Positions 9,802-18,778 of a stretch of 39,775 nt of DNA are shown piece after piece. Every line of letters starts with the position of its first letter. The stretch's first letter is position 1. The notes under the pieces were generated by a model, which saw only the letters and a program-made list of their open reading frames with translations, did no database searches and was not told where the DNA came from. The stretch is from NCBI GenBank assembly GCA_013138805.1, contig WTCA01000009.1:1-39775 (forward strand), given 5' to 3'. The DNA is from an archaeon (lineage in GTDB: Archaea; EX4484-52; GLR71). The translations under genes were made by a program, and so were the position numbers.

Positions 9802-10444
9802 AAGTCATCAGAAATCTTTCAGTAATGCTCATCTTTTTTCTTTCAAAACCCATATCCTCAAGTGTTTCTGTAAAGTCCAAAGCATATCCCATAAGCTCAC
9901 TCCTTGTCGTGCATATGCCGCATGCGCATACTTCCCATTCATTCAGTCCAAGAGCGATGAGTATACGGCGCACTATGCTTTCCCTGTCTTTCACAAACTC
10001 ATCCCCTACATCCCTCTCAAATTTCTGGTGGCATTTGTAATATTCCTCTTTCTGCACCCTGTGCCAGAAAACTTTAGAGTCAAAGAAGTAATGTGATGCC
10101 ACACCGATAGCATACCATTTTTCGCAGCCGTCCTTGCTTTTGGATATCTCAAGCCATTCTTTTTCTTTTTCATATGTAGGGCATTCATCTTTTGTAGGGC
10201 ACTGCCACAGCCCCTCGTCGCTTTCAGGACATTCTTCAGACAGATTATAGCAGTGATGATAGAAATTGTCCCTAAATACCTTGTCGGGAACGATTGATCC
10301 GTTTTTTATCTCATCAAAACATCCGCATCCAAAATCAATACAGACCTGTTCCACAAGCGCTTCATGCGTATCCCAGTCCCATGCATATCCTGGCTGTACC
10401 ATGATCAACAGGATTGCCAGCATGATAAAAATGTTCCGCTTCAT
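9788..10444 (-). CDS. Secreted zinc-dependent phospholipase C-like protein
   Basis: Signal peptide ending GYA, mature N-terminus WDWDTHEALVEQ; HHCYN and ASHYFFDSKVFWHRVQKEEYYKCHQKFE resemble the His/Trp zinc-ligand pattern of the bacterial PLC/S1-P1 nuclease fold. Confidence 0.55.
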   Translation of the reverse strand: MKRNIFIMLAILLIMVQPGYAWDWDTHEALVEQVCIDFGCGCFDEIKNGSIVPDKVFRDNFYHHCYNLSEECPESDEGLWQCPTKDECPTYEKEKEWLEISKSKDGCEKWYAIGVASHYFFDSKVFWHRVQKEEYYKCHQKFERDVGDEFVKDRESIVRRILIALGLNEWEVCACGICTTRSELMGYALDFTETLEDMGFERKKMSITERFLMTFIAA

Positions 10445-10524
10445 ATCCTTTTTTCGTTCTTGTCAATATTTATAGATGCTCTCACACCTGCGGTGGTTAT
10501 TCCTACATCTCTAACTTTTTGTGA

Positions 10525-10780
10525 GACTTGACAATATAATATTATAGTATAATATTGTTATACTACTACACTTTTAGTCTATTATATTAATATACTGAAA
10601 TATTACTACACTTGTATTATATTATATAAACATAAAAATATAGAACAATATGAATATCAAATCATAATAGTATACAATCATACAAACACAAAGCTATAAT
10701 ATTATATAAAATATCTCATTATAAAACCATATTCTTATAAAAACACATATCCTTTATATCTTTAAGAAAATTCAATATTC
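10525..10780. other. Extreme AT-rich intergenic block with palindrome and repeats
   Basis: Very low GC over about 250 bp; 19-bp perfect palindrome AATATTATA-G-TATAATATT at 10538-10556; TACTACACTT repeated at 10564 and 10604. Confidence 0.6.
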
Positions 10781-10783
10781 TTT

Positions 10784-11755
10784 ATGAGATACATTATACT
10801 CCTGTCCGGCGAAAACATACCTCTTGCACGAGCTGAACTCAAAAGCATCATTGAAGCACAGGGATCAAGTATAGAGATAGTGCAGGACTTTACCCGCCTT
10901 TTAATGATAGATACAGACAAAAAGATAGATCTTTCCGGCTGTGCCATGGTCACAGAAGCAAGCAGGTTCTTGTCTGATATCGATTATATAGAGTCAATAG
11001 ATTTCGCCCCATACAGGAATATCCCTATAAATGTGAGAGTTATCAGGCATGAATCAGCTAAAGATATTGATGTGATGAAAATTGAAAGGAGGATCGGTCA
11101 CCTGTTTTATACAAAAGGCGCAAAGATTGATCTTGACTGCCCGGAAAAGAGGATACGCCTGTATATCGGAGACGGATGGTCTTATGCAGGAGAACTCATG
11201 TTCTTATCTTCAAAGGAATTCGCAAAGAGAAAAGCATCATTGAGACCGTTCCACATGCCGGTATCTCTTGACCCAAAAGTTGCAAGAACAATAATCAACC
11301 TTGCAGGAGCAAAAGCAGGAGACAGCATCCTTGACCCCTTTGCCGGCACAGGCGGTATCCTGATTGAGGCAGGCCTTCTGAAATGCAGAATTTTCGGCAT
11401 CGATATAGACAAAAAGATGGTTGACGGCACAATAACAAACCTTAAGCATTACAATATATCCAATTCTATGATAAAGGAAGGCGACGCCTTTGACGTAAGG
11501 CAGATGTTCGGCGAGAGCTTTGATGCTATAGTCACCGACTTCCCATACGGCAGGAACACAAAAGACGCTGATGTAAGAAATATAGCAGAGCGATTCCTTG
11601 AATACGCGCCCTCTATCATAAAGAAAGGAAAATACATAGTTGCTGCATCCAATTTCTCAGACCTCAAGATACCGGACAATCTAAAGCTCAAGAACCTTTT
11701 CGAGATATACATCCACAAATCCATGAGTAAGTGGATCTATGTGCTGAAAGCATGA
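10784..11755 (+). CDS. tRNA (guanine(10)-N2)-methyltransferase-like, THUMP + Rossmann MTase (TrmG10/Trm11 family)
   Basis: LDPKVARTIINLAGAKAGDSILDPFAGTGGILIEAGLL and VTDFPYGRNTK (DPPYG-like motif), with an N-terminal THUMP-like region. Confidence 0.85.
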   Translation: MRYIILLSGENIPLARAELKSIIEAQGSSIEIVQDFTRLLMIDTDKKIDLSGCAMVTEASRFLSDIDYIESIDFAPYRNIPINVRVIRHESAKDIDVMKIERRIGHLFYTKGAKIDLDCPEKRIRLYIGDGWSYAGELMFLSSKEFAKRKASLRPFHMPVSLDPKVARTIINLAGAKAGDSILDPFAGTGGILIEAGLLKCRIFGIDIDKKMVDGTITNLKHYNISNSMIKEGDAFDVRQMFGESFDAIVTDFPYGRNTKDADVRNIAERFLEYAPSIIKKGKYIVAASNFSDLKIPDNLKLKNLFEIYIHKSMSKWIYVLKA

Positions 11756-11807
11756 ACAACATTTAAATACTTTTTCTATCTTAATTATCTTTGTGTGGTG
11801 AAATAAT

Positions 11808-12740
11808 ATGGGTAATGGGAATACTAATACTGGTTTTGTTGAAGCCTTAGATACAAAAAAAGGATTGCAAGTGGCCGAAGAAGCAGATTTTATGTGTGAT
11901 TGTCTTGAATATTATGGGATTGATCTAATAAATGGCGGCACATCAGCCGATAATATACTTGAAAGCCTTTTCGATAGGCGTTATTGTACTCCTATTGATA
12001 CTAGTAGATCAGAAAGCGTAGTTGATTATGCTTTAGGGCATGGAATGCTGATAGAGGTCAAAGATACCAAAGCAAAAAACCATTTTCCTGGTCACATAAA
12101 AGTTGGTCCATCAAAGAAGAGGTATACCTATAACTCATTTTGGAATACAGGAATACCTGCAGAATTGTTGGAGTATGGCAACGACAAATCTATCAAGAAG
12201 TCATCGCCAAGGGCACGTATAGATGAGATAAAAGATATGATCAATCTTTCTTACGAAGACCTTGACAAACTACAGGAAGATTATGGTAAACTGATCATTG
12301 GTATTGAAAACCTTCACAGCGAGATTGCAACAAGCGGAAAACCGATTGCCAATAAGCTCAACGGGAAAGGTTTCTATATTAGTTCTGTTGAGGTCGAAAC
12401 AATGGCAAATCAAATAGAACTTGTCAAGAAAGCCAAATCAGTCGTAGGTGATTATAGCAATGATAAGTTGCAGATGATATTAGACCTTGATCCTGAAACT
12501 TTTTCAGATGAATTCTATGATGGTAAACCCAGAACTGGTTATGATGATGTAGGGGTGCAGATGTTATCAGTCCTTGATTCCGAACAATTATCTGATGAAT
12601 CCTATGATGATAAACCCAATGGTGGTTATACGGGTGGCAATCTTTCACAAAAAGATATAAATGCATATAAAACTCATCTTAAAAACCAGAAAGCTGCTGA
12701 AGCCAGAAAAGAATTTTTTAAGTCTGCGATGAATTTATGA
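11808..12740 (+). CDS. Hypothetical protein with a 29-aa C-terminal tandem repeat
   Basis: 310-aa ORF; two imperfect 87-bp tandem units at 12471-12557 and 12558-12644. Confidence 0.65.
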   Translation: MGNGNTNTGFVEALDTKKGLQVAEEADFMCDCLEYYGIDLINGGTSADNILESLFDRRYCTPIDTSRSESVVDYALGHGMLIEVKDTKAKNHFPGHIKVGPSKKRYTYNSFWNTGIPAELLEYGNDKSIKKSSPRARIDEIKDMINLSYEDLDKLQEDYGKLIIGIENLHSEIATSGKPIANKLNGKGFYISSVEVETMANQIELVKKAKSVVGDYSNDKLQMILDLDPETFSDEFYDGKPRTGYDDVGVQMLSVLDSEQLSDESYDDKPNGGYTGGNLSQKDINAYKTHLKNQKAAEARKEFFKSAMNL

Positions 12741-12771
12741 AAGACATCCTAAAAAACAGCCCTAAAAAAAC

Positions 12772-12924
12772 TCACTTAAAGAACAGAAAATACCAAATCA
12801 AAGTGCTTGCCGCAAAAAGAACAATCTGAGAGACAATTATCTTTTTAGGCGTCCTGACAATCCAGTTGACAAACTCCTTTGAACCTTCTTTCTTGCAGAA
12901 CTTCAAAAAATCAACAATGCCCAT
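12772..12924 (-). CDS. 50-aa small membrane protein
   Basis: MGIVDFLKFCKKEGSKEFVNWIVRTPKKIIVSQIVLFAASTLIWYFLFFK; one C-terminal TM helix; starts right after the upstream stop in a TGATATG junction, as CYTH/Dph6 does at 19971-19977. Below the ORF-track length cutoff. Confidence 0.65.
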   Translation of the reverse strand: MGIVDFLKFCKKEGSKEFVNWIVRTPKKIIVSQIVLFAASTLIWYFLFFK

Positions 12925-12925
12925 A

Positions 12926-14191
12926 TCAAATCCTTCTCCCTATAAGATAGCCTTTCCTTGCCTCAACAATCTCAACATCAACAAATTTTCCTAACTGCCC
13001 GTCATCAACAACTACCTGTTTGTATGCAAAGTTCCTGCCTAAAATACCGCCTTTTTCTCCTTTTTCAGACAATAAAACAGGACCTTTCCATCCGACCCAC
13101 TTCTCGTTCCTTTCAATGCATGCCGCATCAACAGCATCAGTAAGCAGCTTTGACCGCCTCTTGACATCATTGCCGTCCACCTGATCCATCTTCGCAGCGC
13201 GTGTCAGAGGCCGTATACCATATCTGGATATATTTACAATATCAGGCTTATATGTATTCACAAAATCCAGCGACTTCTGAAACTGCTCTTCAGTCTCGCC
13301 CGGGAATCCGACTATGATATCTGTGGAAAATGTGATATCAGGTATAGCTTTCTTAAACCTGTCTATAATCTCTCCCGCTTCTTCAATTGTGTACCTGCGA
13401 TTCATATTCTTAAGCACTTCATCAGACCCTGACTGTATCGGCATGTGTAGGAACTTATACATCTTATCGCTTGAAAATGAGATTATCAGGTCACCGGCAA
13501 TACCGCGCACATGATCCGGGTTCATCATGCCTATCCTTATCCTGAAATCACCGTCAATCGCAGTAACTTTCCTGAGAAGTGCAGGAAGTTTCACGCCTGT
13601 GTCAAACCCGTAGCATCCGGTATCCTGCGCAGTCAGCCATATCTCTTTGCACCCGTCCTTTACAGCCTGCCTGACATCATCCACAATACTGTTGACCGGA
13701 AATGATCTCAAAGCACCCTTGGCGCTCCTTACGATGCAGTATGCGCAGTCCCCAAGGCATCCTGTAGCAATCTGCGTTATGTTTATCATAGGGTTAATTC
13801 TTGTCTTCGGCAGGCATACCATATCAGTCGGATCGCTCTCAATAATCACAACTCTTTCATCAGCCTCAATCCTGCGGACTATATTTTTTATCCTGCCTAT
13901 CTCGTTCAGCCCGATGATAGAAGCTTCAGGATGCATTTCCTCAATCCTGTCCTTCTGAACCTCGCTCATGCATCCGGTAACAAGTATTTTTTTAGAGCTG
14001 TACCTCAGCTTCTCAAGCCTTCTGACTATTTTTCTCTCCGTCTGTATCTTGACAGTGCATGTATTGATGATTATCATGTCTGCATTTTCTTCAGAAGTCA
14101 GTGTATGCCCCGATTCGGATAGAAGCCCGCCCATTATCTCAGAATTTGACTGGTTTGCCGAGCATCCGTATGTCTCAATAAATATGTTCAT
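12926..14191 (-). CDS. Radical SAM tRNA methylthiotransferase, MtaB/CDKAL1-like (ms2t6A37)
   Basis: UPF0004 domain N-terminus IETYGCSANQSNSEIMGGLL, ITQIATGCLGDCAYCIVRSAKG (CxxxCxxC), C-terminal TRAM-like region. Confidence 0.92.
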   Translation of the reverse strand: MNIFIETYGCSANQSNSEIMGGLLSESGHTLTSEENADMIIINTCTVKIQTERKIVRRLEKLRYSSKKILVTGCMSEVQKDRIEEMHPEASIIGLNEIGRIKNIVRRIEADERVVIIESDPTDMVCLPKTRINPMINITQIATGCLGDCAYCIVRSAKGALRSFPVNSIVDDVRQAVKDGCKEIWLTAQDTGCYGFDTGVKLPALLRKVTAIDGDFRIRIGMMNPDHVRGIAGDLIISFSSDKMYKFLHMPIQSGSDEVLKNMNRRYTIEEAGEIIDRFKKAIPDITFSTDIIVGFPGETEEQFQKSLDFVNTYKPDIVNISRYGIRPLTRAAKMDQVDGNDVKRRSKLLTDAVDAACIERNEKWVGWKGPVLLSEKGEKGGILGRNFAYKQVVVDDGQLGKFVDVEIVEARKGYLIGRRI

Positions 14192-14281
14192 AGCAATAGA
14201 TTGATAATTAGTCTTTTAAATATATGATTTGTCATTGATAGAAAGTAAGATTATTAAAGATAACTGTTTTTAGCATGAGTT

Positions 14282-15148
14282 ATGATAGACTGCCTTATAG
14301 TGCCATATGGCGCAGATTACAGTGTTAAGACAATTGAACCTGTGCCTGATTATAATATGGGTATTGTGAAATTTGACACTAATGACATATTTGGCTCTCT
14401 TGACAATGTTAATATTTCAATCTTTGATCTTGATGATTATAAGAGCATGAAATTCAACCAAATAATAGGCCCTCTTCGTGAGCATATAAGACAAGAAAAA
14501 CCAAGGCTTATTCTTGGGATGGACTATGGGCTGTCTTATTCCTCAATATCTGCTCTTGACCCGGATAACGTGGTGCATGTTGATTTCCATCATGATACTT
14601 ATGAAGATCCGCCAATAGAATTCCTCGCCTATTCAAACTGGGCGAAAAAGCTTCTTGAAGAAGGTCATGCTTCAAAATGGTTGTGGCTGCATACATCTGA
14701 TTATCCTAATGTCTCAGACAATCCATTCCATATTTCAACATACGGTAGGGTTATAGATTTTGTAAAGTTTTACAATAATGAATTCAATAATAGAAAAGAT
14801 GATGATATACCGTCTGATATGATTGGGTATGCCTTGAATAATCTCATTTCAGGGCAGAACTGGCTTGGATGTGGAAATTTTTACCTTTCTATATGTACAG
14901 ATGGTGTCTATGATTTTAAGGATTTTTCAAATGATTACCGACAGAGGTTGTCTGATTTTTCTTTTGATAGCCTGAAGAGATTATTGATGCTCGGTCCTGG
15001 GTGTGTAGACCTGATGGAATTCAAGAACTCATTTCTAAAGCCGGAGAGTACATCGCGTTTCCTCTCATATCTCCAGGAAATTATCGATCTTCTCGACGCT
15101 CATCCGCCAATATCAAAACCTTTATTAAAATTACAGCAGAACATATGA
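14282..15148 (+). CDS. Divergent arginase/ureohydrolase-fold-like protein (UPF0489-like), function unknown
   Basis: Ordered motifs LILGMDYGLSYSS, VVHVDFHHDTYE, FYLSICTDGVYDF correspond loosely to GGxHS, DAHxD and SxDxDxxDP. Confidence 0.4.
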   Translation: MIDCLIVPYGADYSVKTIEPVPDYNMGIVKFDTNDIFGSLDNVNISIFDLDDYKSMKFNQIIGPLREHIRQEKPRLILGMDYGLSYSSISALDPDNVVHVDFHHDTYEDPPIEFLAYSNWAKKLLEEGHASKWLWLHTSDYPNVSDNPFHISTYGRVIDFVKFYNNEFNNRKDDDIPSDMIGYALNNLISGQNWLGCGNFYLSICTDGVYDFKDFSNDYRQRLSDFSFDSLKRLLMLGPGCVDLMEFKNSFLKPESTSRFLSYLQEIIDLLDAHPPISKPLLKLQQNI

Positions 15149-15151
15149 TTC

Positions 15152-15460
15152 ATGATATGGAAAATCCTAGGCCTTATAGATCTTCTTGCAGGAATCCTTA
15201 TATTGACATCCACAAGGTTCCGGCTTGAAGGAAGCATAATACTTCTTTCGCTTTTGCTTATTGTCCTTGCCAAGGGTGCATGGTCTGTCTGGGGCAGCAT
15301 ATCGGCAGGCATGTATTTCAACTGGCTGGGCTATGTGGATCTTGCAGTATTTTTCCTGCTTTTCATGACCTTTACAGGAAACCCCTTATCAGTCCCTTTC
15401 TTCTTGATGGCGATAATCCTCTTCAAGGCGATATACACCAACATGATAATGTATATCTAG
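15152..15460 (+). CDS. Small multi-TM membrane protein
   Basis: 102 aa, several hydrophobic helices; ATG 1 nt after the previous stop. Confidence 0.65.
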   Translation: MIWKILGLIDLLAGILILTSTRFRLEGSIILLSLLLIVLAKGAWSVWGSISAGMYFNWLGYVDLAVFFLLFMTFTGNPLSVPFFLMAIILFKAIYTNMIMYI

Positions 15461-15565
15461 CAAAAGATTATAGCGAAAGAGCAAGTGTTTTCATCAACAG
15501 TTATTGTCACCTGACACATCTATTGATTATATAAAACTAAACCTATAAAATAACAGATGGTAAAC

Positions 15566-16009
15566 ATGTTCAATCCATTCAAAAAGATAAAGGATGTCAC
15601 CTACAGCGCATTCTCCCGCCTGGACAGCATCGCAGAAACACCTCTAAGGCTTATCCCTGGATACAGAAGGAAACAGGACGAGATCCTTAAATCTTATTTA
15701 AATCAGTGTCTGAACGGAGATGATCCTGGAACATTTGACACTTTCAAGACAAGTTTTCAATCAAACACAACTAAAAGCACATACATGTTGACAGATACAA
15801 TAGGTGGCTATCTGTCACTTGTGACCTTAAATCCTCTATTTTATTTAGCAGGCAACGCAATCTCTGGCGTTAATCAATACCTAAGAAGCGGCAGGCTTGG
15901 TAAGATTGTAGACTCTATGCCTGACTATGAGAAAGACCGGATGAAGTATATGCTTGATTTAGGTGATATGGTCGGTGTAAAAGATAAGTTGCATGAGCAT
16001 TACTGGTAA
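15566..16009 (+). CDS. Hypothetical protein
   Basis: ATG at 15566 (MFNPFKKIKDV) or 15557; no recognisable domain. Confidence 0.55.
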   Translation: MFNPFKKIKDVTYSAFSRLDSIAETPLRLIPGYRRKQDEILKSYLNQCLNGDDPGTFDTFKTSFQSNTTKSTYMLTDTIGGYLSLVTLNPLFYLAGNAISGVNQYLRSGRLGKIVDSMPDYEKDRMKYMLDLGDMVGVKDKLHEHYW

Positions 16010-16089
16010 TCTTCATTGAAGATTATTTCTTTGCACATTTTTAAGCAAAAAACCACAAAATTGGAGACATTTATATATTTAATGGATTA

Positions 16090-16458
16090 ATGGTAAAAAT
16101 GGCATTTTATATACTCCTTGATCCTAAAAAAAATCCAGAAAAAATTGTACCTTTTGATCTCAAGACAAGCACAATTATACCTTTTGATTCTGAAAAAAGT
16201 ATATTGAAGACGTTTAAGTTATATAGGTCTGAGTCTTTAGGCAAGCCTGATGATTATTTAGACAACCCTAAGAATTATTGTTTGATATGCGATTGTGGTA
16301 TTTACTCTCCTAAAGATCCCCTGTCAAGATTTCTTGAGCTGGGAATTGCGAAATTTCTTTTGGACAACGATATTTTAAAATGCCCTACATGCGAAAAAAA
16401 GATAGACTATATCCCTCGTGAACTCACAAGCTTTAAAGATATCAATATACAAAGATAG
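16090..16458 (+). CDS. Hypothetical protein with putative zinc-ribbon-like Cys residues
   Basis: CLICDCG ... LKCPTCEKKIDYIP. Confidence 0.5.
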   Translation: MVKMAFYILLDPKKNPEKIVPFDLKTSTIIPFDSEKSILKTFKLYRSESLGKPDDYLDNPKNYCLICDCGIYSPKDPLSRFLELGIAKFLLDNDILKCPTCEKKIDYIPRELTSFKDINIQR

Positions 16459-16485
16459 ATAAATCTTTCTCCCAAAATCTCATCC

Positions 16486-17775
16486 ATGGAAATTCTTCTC
16501 AAGAACTGCTCATATATCCTGACTCAGGACAACGACAGGTCAATCCTTAAAAATCAGGATATCCTTATCAAAGACGGAAAGATACAGGATATCGGCCAAA
16601 ACCTCTCAAACTCAGGATATGTCATAGACTGCAAGAATAAGCTTGCCATGCCTGGTCTTGTAAACACGCACAATCACCTGGCCATGACTCTTTTCAAAGG
16701 CTACGGCGATGACATGCCTTTGGATAAATGGCTCAGCGAAAAGATATGGCCTGCAGAGGAAAAGCTTGATGCAGATGCAGTATATAACGGAACTATGCTC
16801 GCCTTTGCAGAGATGATAAAGACAGGCACTACAACCTTCAACGATATGTACTTCTTCTGTGAAAAAGTTGTGGATGCGGCAATTACTGCGGGTATGAGAG
16901 GTTTCGCTTCTTACAGCATGATTGACCTCAACAATCCTGAAAAAAGGATAAGCGAGATAAAGGCTGCAGAATCTTTCATCTCATATCTGAAATCAAAAGA
17001 TACACAGCTTGTAAAGACAATGGTTGCTCCTCACGCACCATACACATGCTCAAGAGAACTTCTTGAAGAATCAAAAAAGCTTGCACAGAAATATGATCTT
17101 AAGATTCACATCCATGTCGCAGAGACGATGAAAGAGGTCAATGACACAATTAAAGAGAAAAATATGCGCCCGGTTGAATATTTAGATCACATAGGATTAC
17201 TCAGTCCTGAAGTTATCATGGCCCATTCCTGTCATCTGTCAAAAGAAGAGATATCTCTTGCAGCAAAAAGAGGCGTAAAAGTATCCCACAATCCGACATC
17301 TAACATGAAGCTTGCTACAGGTGGTACTCTCTCACTTCCTGTCTATCTGGATGCAGGCATATCAATAGGCCTGGGCACTGACGGGTCTGCAAGCAACAAT
17401 TCCCTTGACATGTTCACTGAGATAAAAGTCTGCGCTCTTCTTCACAAGTTTTCAAACAACAGTCCGGAAGTAGCATCAGCTCAGCAGGTATTTGACATGG
17501 CGACAAGAGGTGGCGCAAAAGTTCTCGGCCTTGACAAAGAGATAGGTTCAATAGAAGCAGGAAAGCAGGCAGATATAGTCCTGGTCAATCTAAAAGACAT
17601 ATCTATGATACCCAATCACAACCCGGTCTCAAACATAGTCTATTCGGCGAATGGCTCCTGCGTAGACACGACAATAGTAAATGGCAGGATACTGATGGAG
17701 AACAGAATCCTGAAAACGATTGATGAAGAAAAAGTAACAGATAAAGTGAATGAGTTCGCTTCAACACTGGTATGA
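16486..17775 (+). CDS. Amidohydrolase: 5-methylthioadenosine/S-adenosylhomocysteine deaminase family
   Basis: GLVNTHNHLAMTLFKGYGDDMPLDKWLSEKIWPAE, HIHVAETMKEV, MAHSCHLSKEEI, VSHNPTSNMKLATG, GLGTDGSASNNSLDMFTE. Confidence 0.92.
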   Translation: MEILLKNCSYILTQDNDRSILKNQDILIKDGKIQDIGQNLSNSGYVIDCKNKLAMPGLVNTHNHLAMTLFKGYGDDMPLDKWLSEKIWPAEEKLDADAVYNGTMLAFAEMIKTGTTTFNDMYFFCEKVVDAAITAGMRGFASYSMIDLNNPEKRISEIKAAESFISYLKSKDTQLVKTMVAPHAPYTCSRELLEESKKLAQKYDLKIHIHVAETMKEVNDTIKEKNMRPVEYLDHIGLLSPEVIMAHSCHLSKEEISLAAKRGVKVSHNPTSNMKLATGGTLSLPVYLDAGISIGLGTDGSASNNSLDMFTEIKVCALLHKFSNNSPEVASAQQVFDMATRGGAKVLGLDKEIGSIEAGKQADIVLVNLKDISMIPNHNPVSNIVYSANGSCVDTTIVNGRILMENRILKTIDEEKVTDKVNEFASTLV

Positions 17776-17793
17776 TTTCTCTTGGTTTTTGAA

Positions 17794-18378
17794 TCAGGCC
17801 CTTCCCCTCGACACCCCGTCGATAATGCCTGAGGCAATAATATGAGCCATACGCACAGGCTCAGGTATCGCGCTCCTTTTCCGTGTCCTTTTGAGCATCA
17901 CCACAGCATCCTCATCAGGTATCCCTGCGCTCTGGAAATAAAGGGTCTTGCCGTCAACATCAGCTTTTTTCACCTCGCCAGCCCTTTCTATTATCCTGAG
18001 CCTCTCTTTATAATCAGGCAGTTTTGATGCAGCATTCCTGAACTTCTCGCCGTCCGGCTCCTTCCTCACCACAGCAATCACCGGCTTTCCTGTCTTCTTA
18101 TTAATCTCTTTTATGTCCGCAAGGTTGAACCCGGCAAAAGCTATGCTATTAAGAATTATAAGCTGTATCTGGCTTGCAAATTTCGGCCTGTTCACAAGAT
18201 ATATTATCTTTTCTGTCACATCAAGTCCGTCAACTGTTATTTTCGCGCTCACGACACCGTCAAGATACTCTTTTGCCCTGATGATGACCCCGACAAGTAT
18301 AGTCTCTCCTTTTTCAGAATGCCTGAACGGTCCGTCATCAAACCCGATAACTCTTATCCACTTCTTTGGGTTTTGCAT
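17794..18378 (-). CDS. DUF99 family protein (UPF0215)
   Basis: WIRVIGFDDGPFRHSEKGETILVGVIIRAKEYLDGVVSAKITVDGLDVTEKI. Confidence 0.85.
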   Translation of the reverse strand: MQNPKKWIRVIGFDDGPFRHSEKGETILVGVIIRAKEYLDGVVSAKITVDGLDVTEKIIYLVNRPKFASQIQLIILNSIAFAGFNLADIKEINKKTGKPVIAVVRKEPDGEKFRNAASKLPDYKERLRIIERAGEVKKADVDGKTLYFQSAGIPDEDAVVMLKRTRKRSAIPEPVRMAHIIASGIIDGVSRGRA

Positions 18379-18416
18379 ACCTATATATTGTCTTCAGGAA
18401 TTTTTATGTTTTAACC

Positions 18417-18572
18417 TCAGAAAGTGCGGGGAGAAAATGCTCGCCTTTTATCAATCGCAGAGCCAGGGCTAATACCATGCAGCTCTCTTATTTTTGAAAG
18501 CCTCATAAGTTCCTTTGTGTTGCCTTTCTGCCTTGCTATCTTCAGCATATTCAATATATCTTTTTCATTCAT
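18417..18572 (-). CDS. 51-aa basic small protein
   Basis: MNEKDILNMLKIARQKGNTKELMRLSKIRELHGISPGSAIDKRRAFSPRTF, preceded by a strong SD (GGAGGT, 7-nt spacer). Absent from the ORF track. Confidence 0.6.
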   Translation of the reverse strand: MNEKDILNMLKIARQKGNTKELMRLSKIRELHGISPGSAIDKRRAFSPRTF

Positions 18573-18778
18573 GGTTTTTACCTCCTTTTTTCAGGCAATA
18601 TCTCTGATTGAAAAAAAAATAACGCCTGATACGTATGCACTTTTTCCTGCAATGCATACAAGTTTAATTTAGTTAAACAAAACAATAACCTATATCCTAC
18701 ATAATACACTTTAAACTATATAAGTCTTCGCTTTTTCAAAGAGATATATTTATTAATTTTGCGTGATAAATAAAATGT

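Noticed and set aside
12424-12666. Minus-strand repeat ORF (HHYNHHWVYHHRIHQ)
   Set aside because: Mirror image of the tandem repeat in the 11808-12740 gene.
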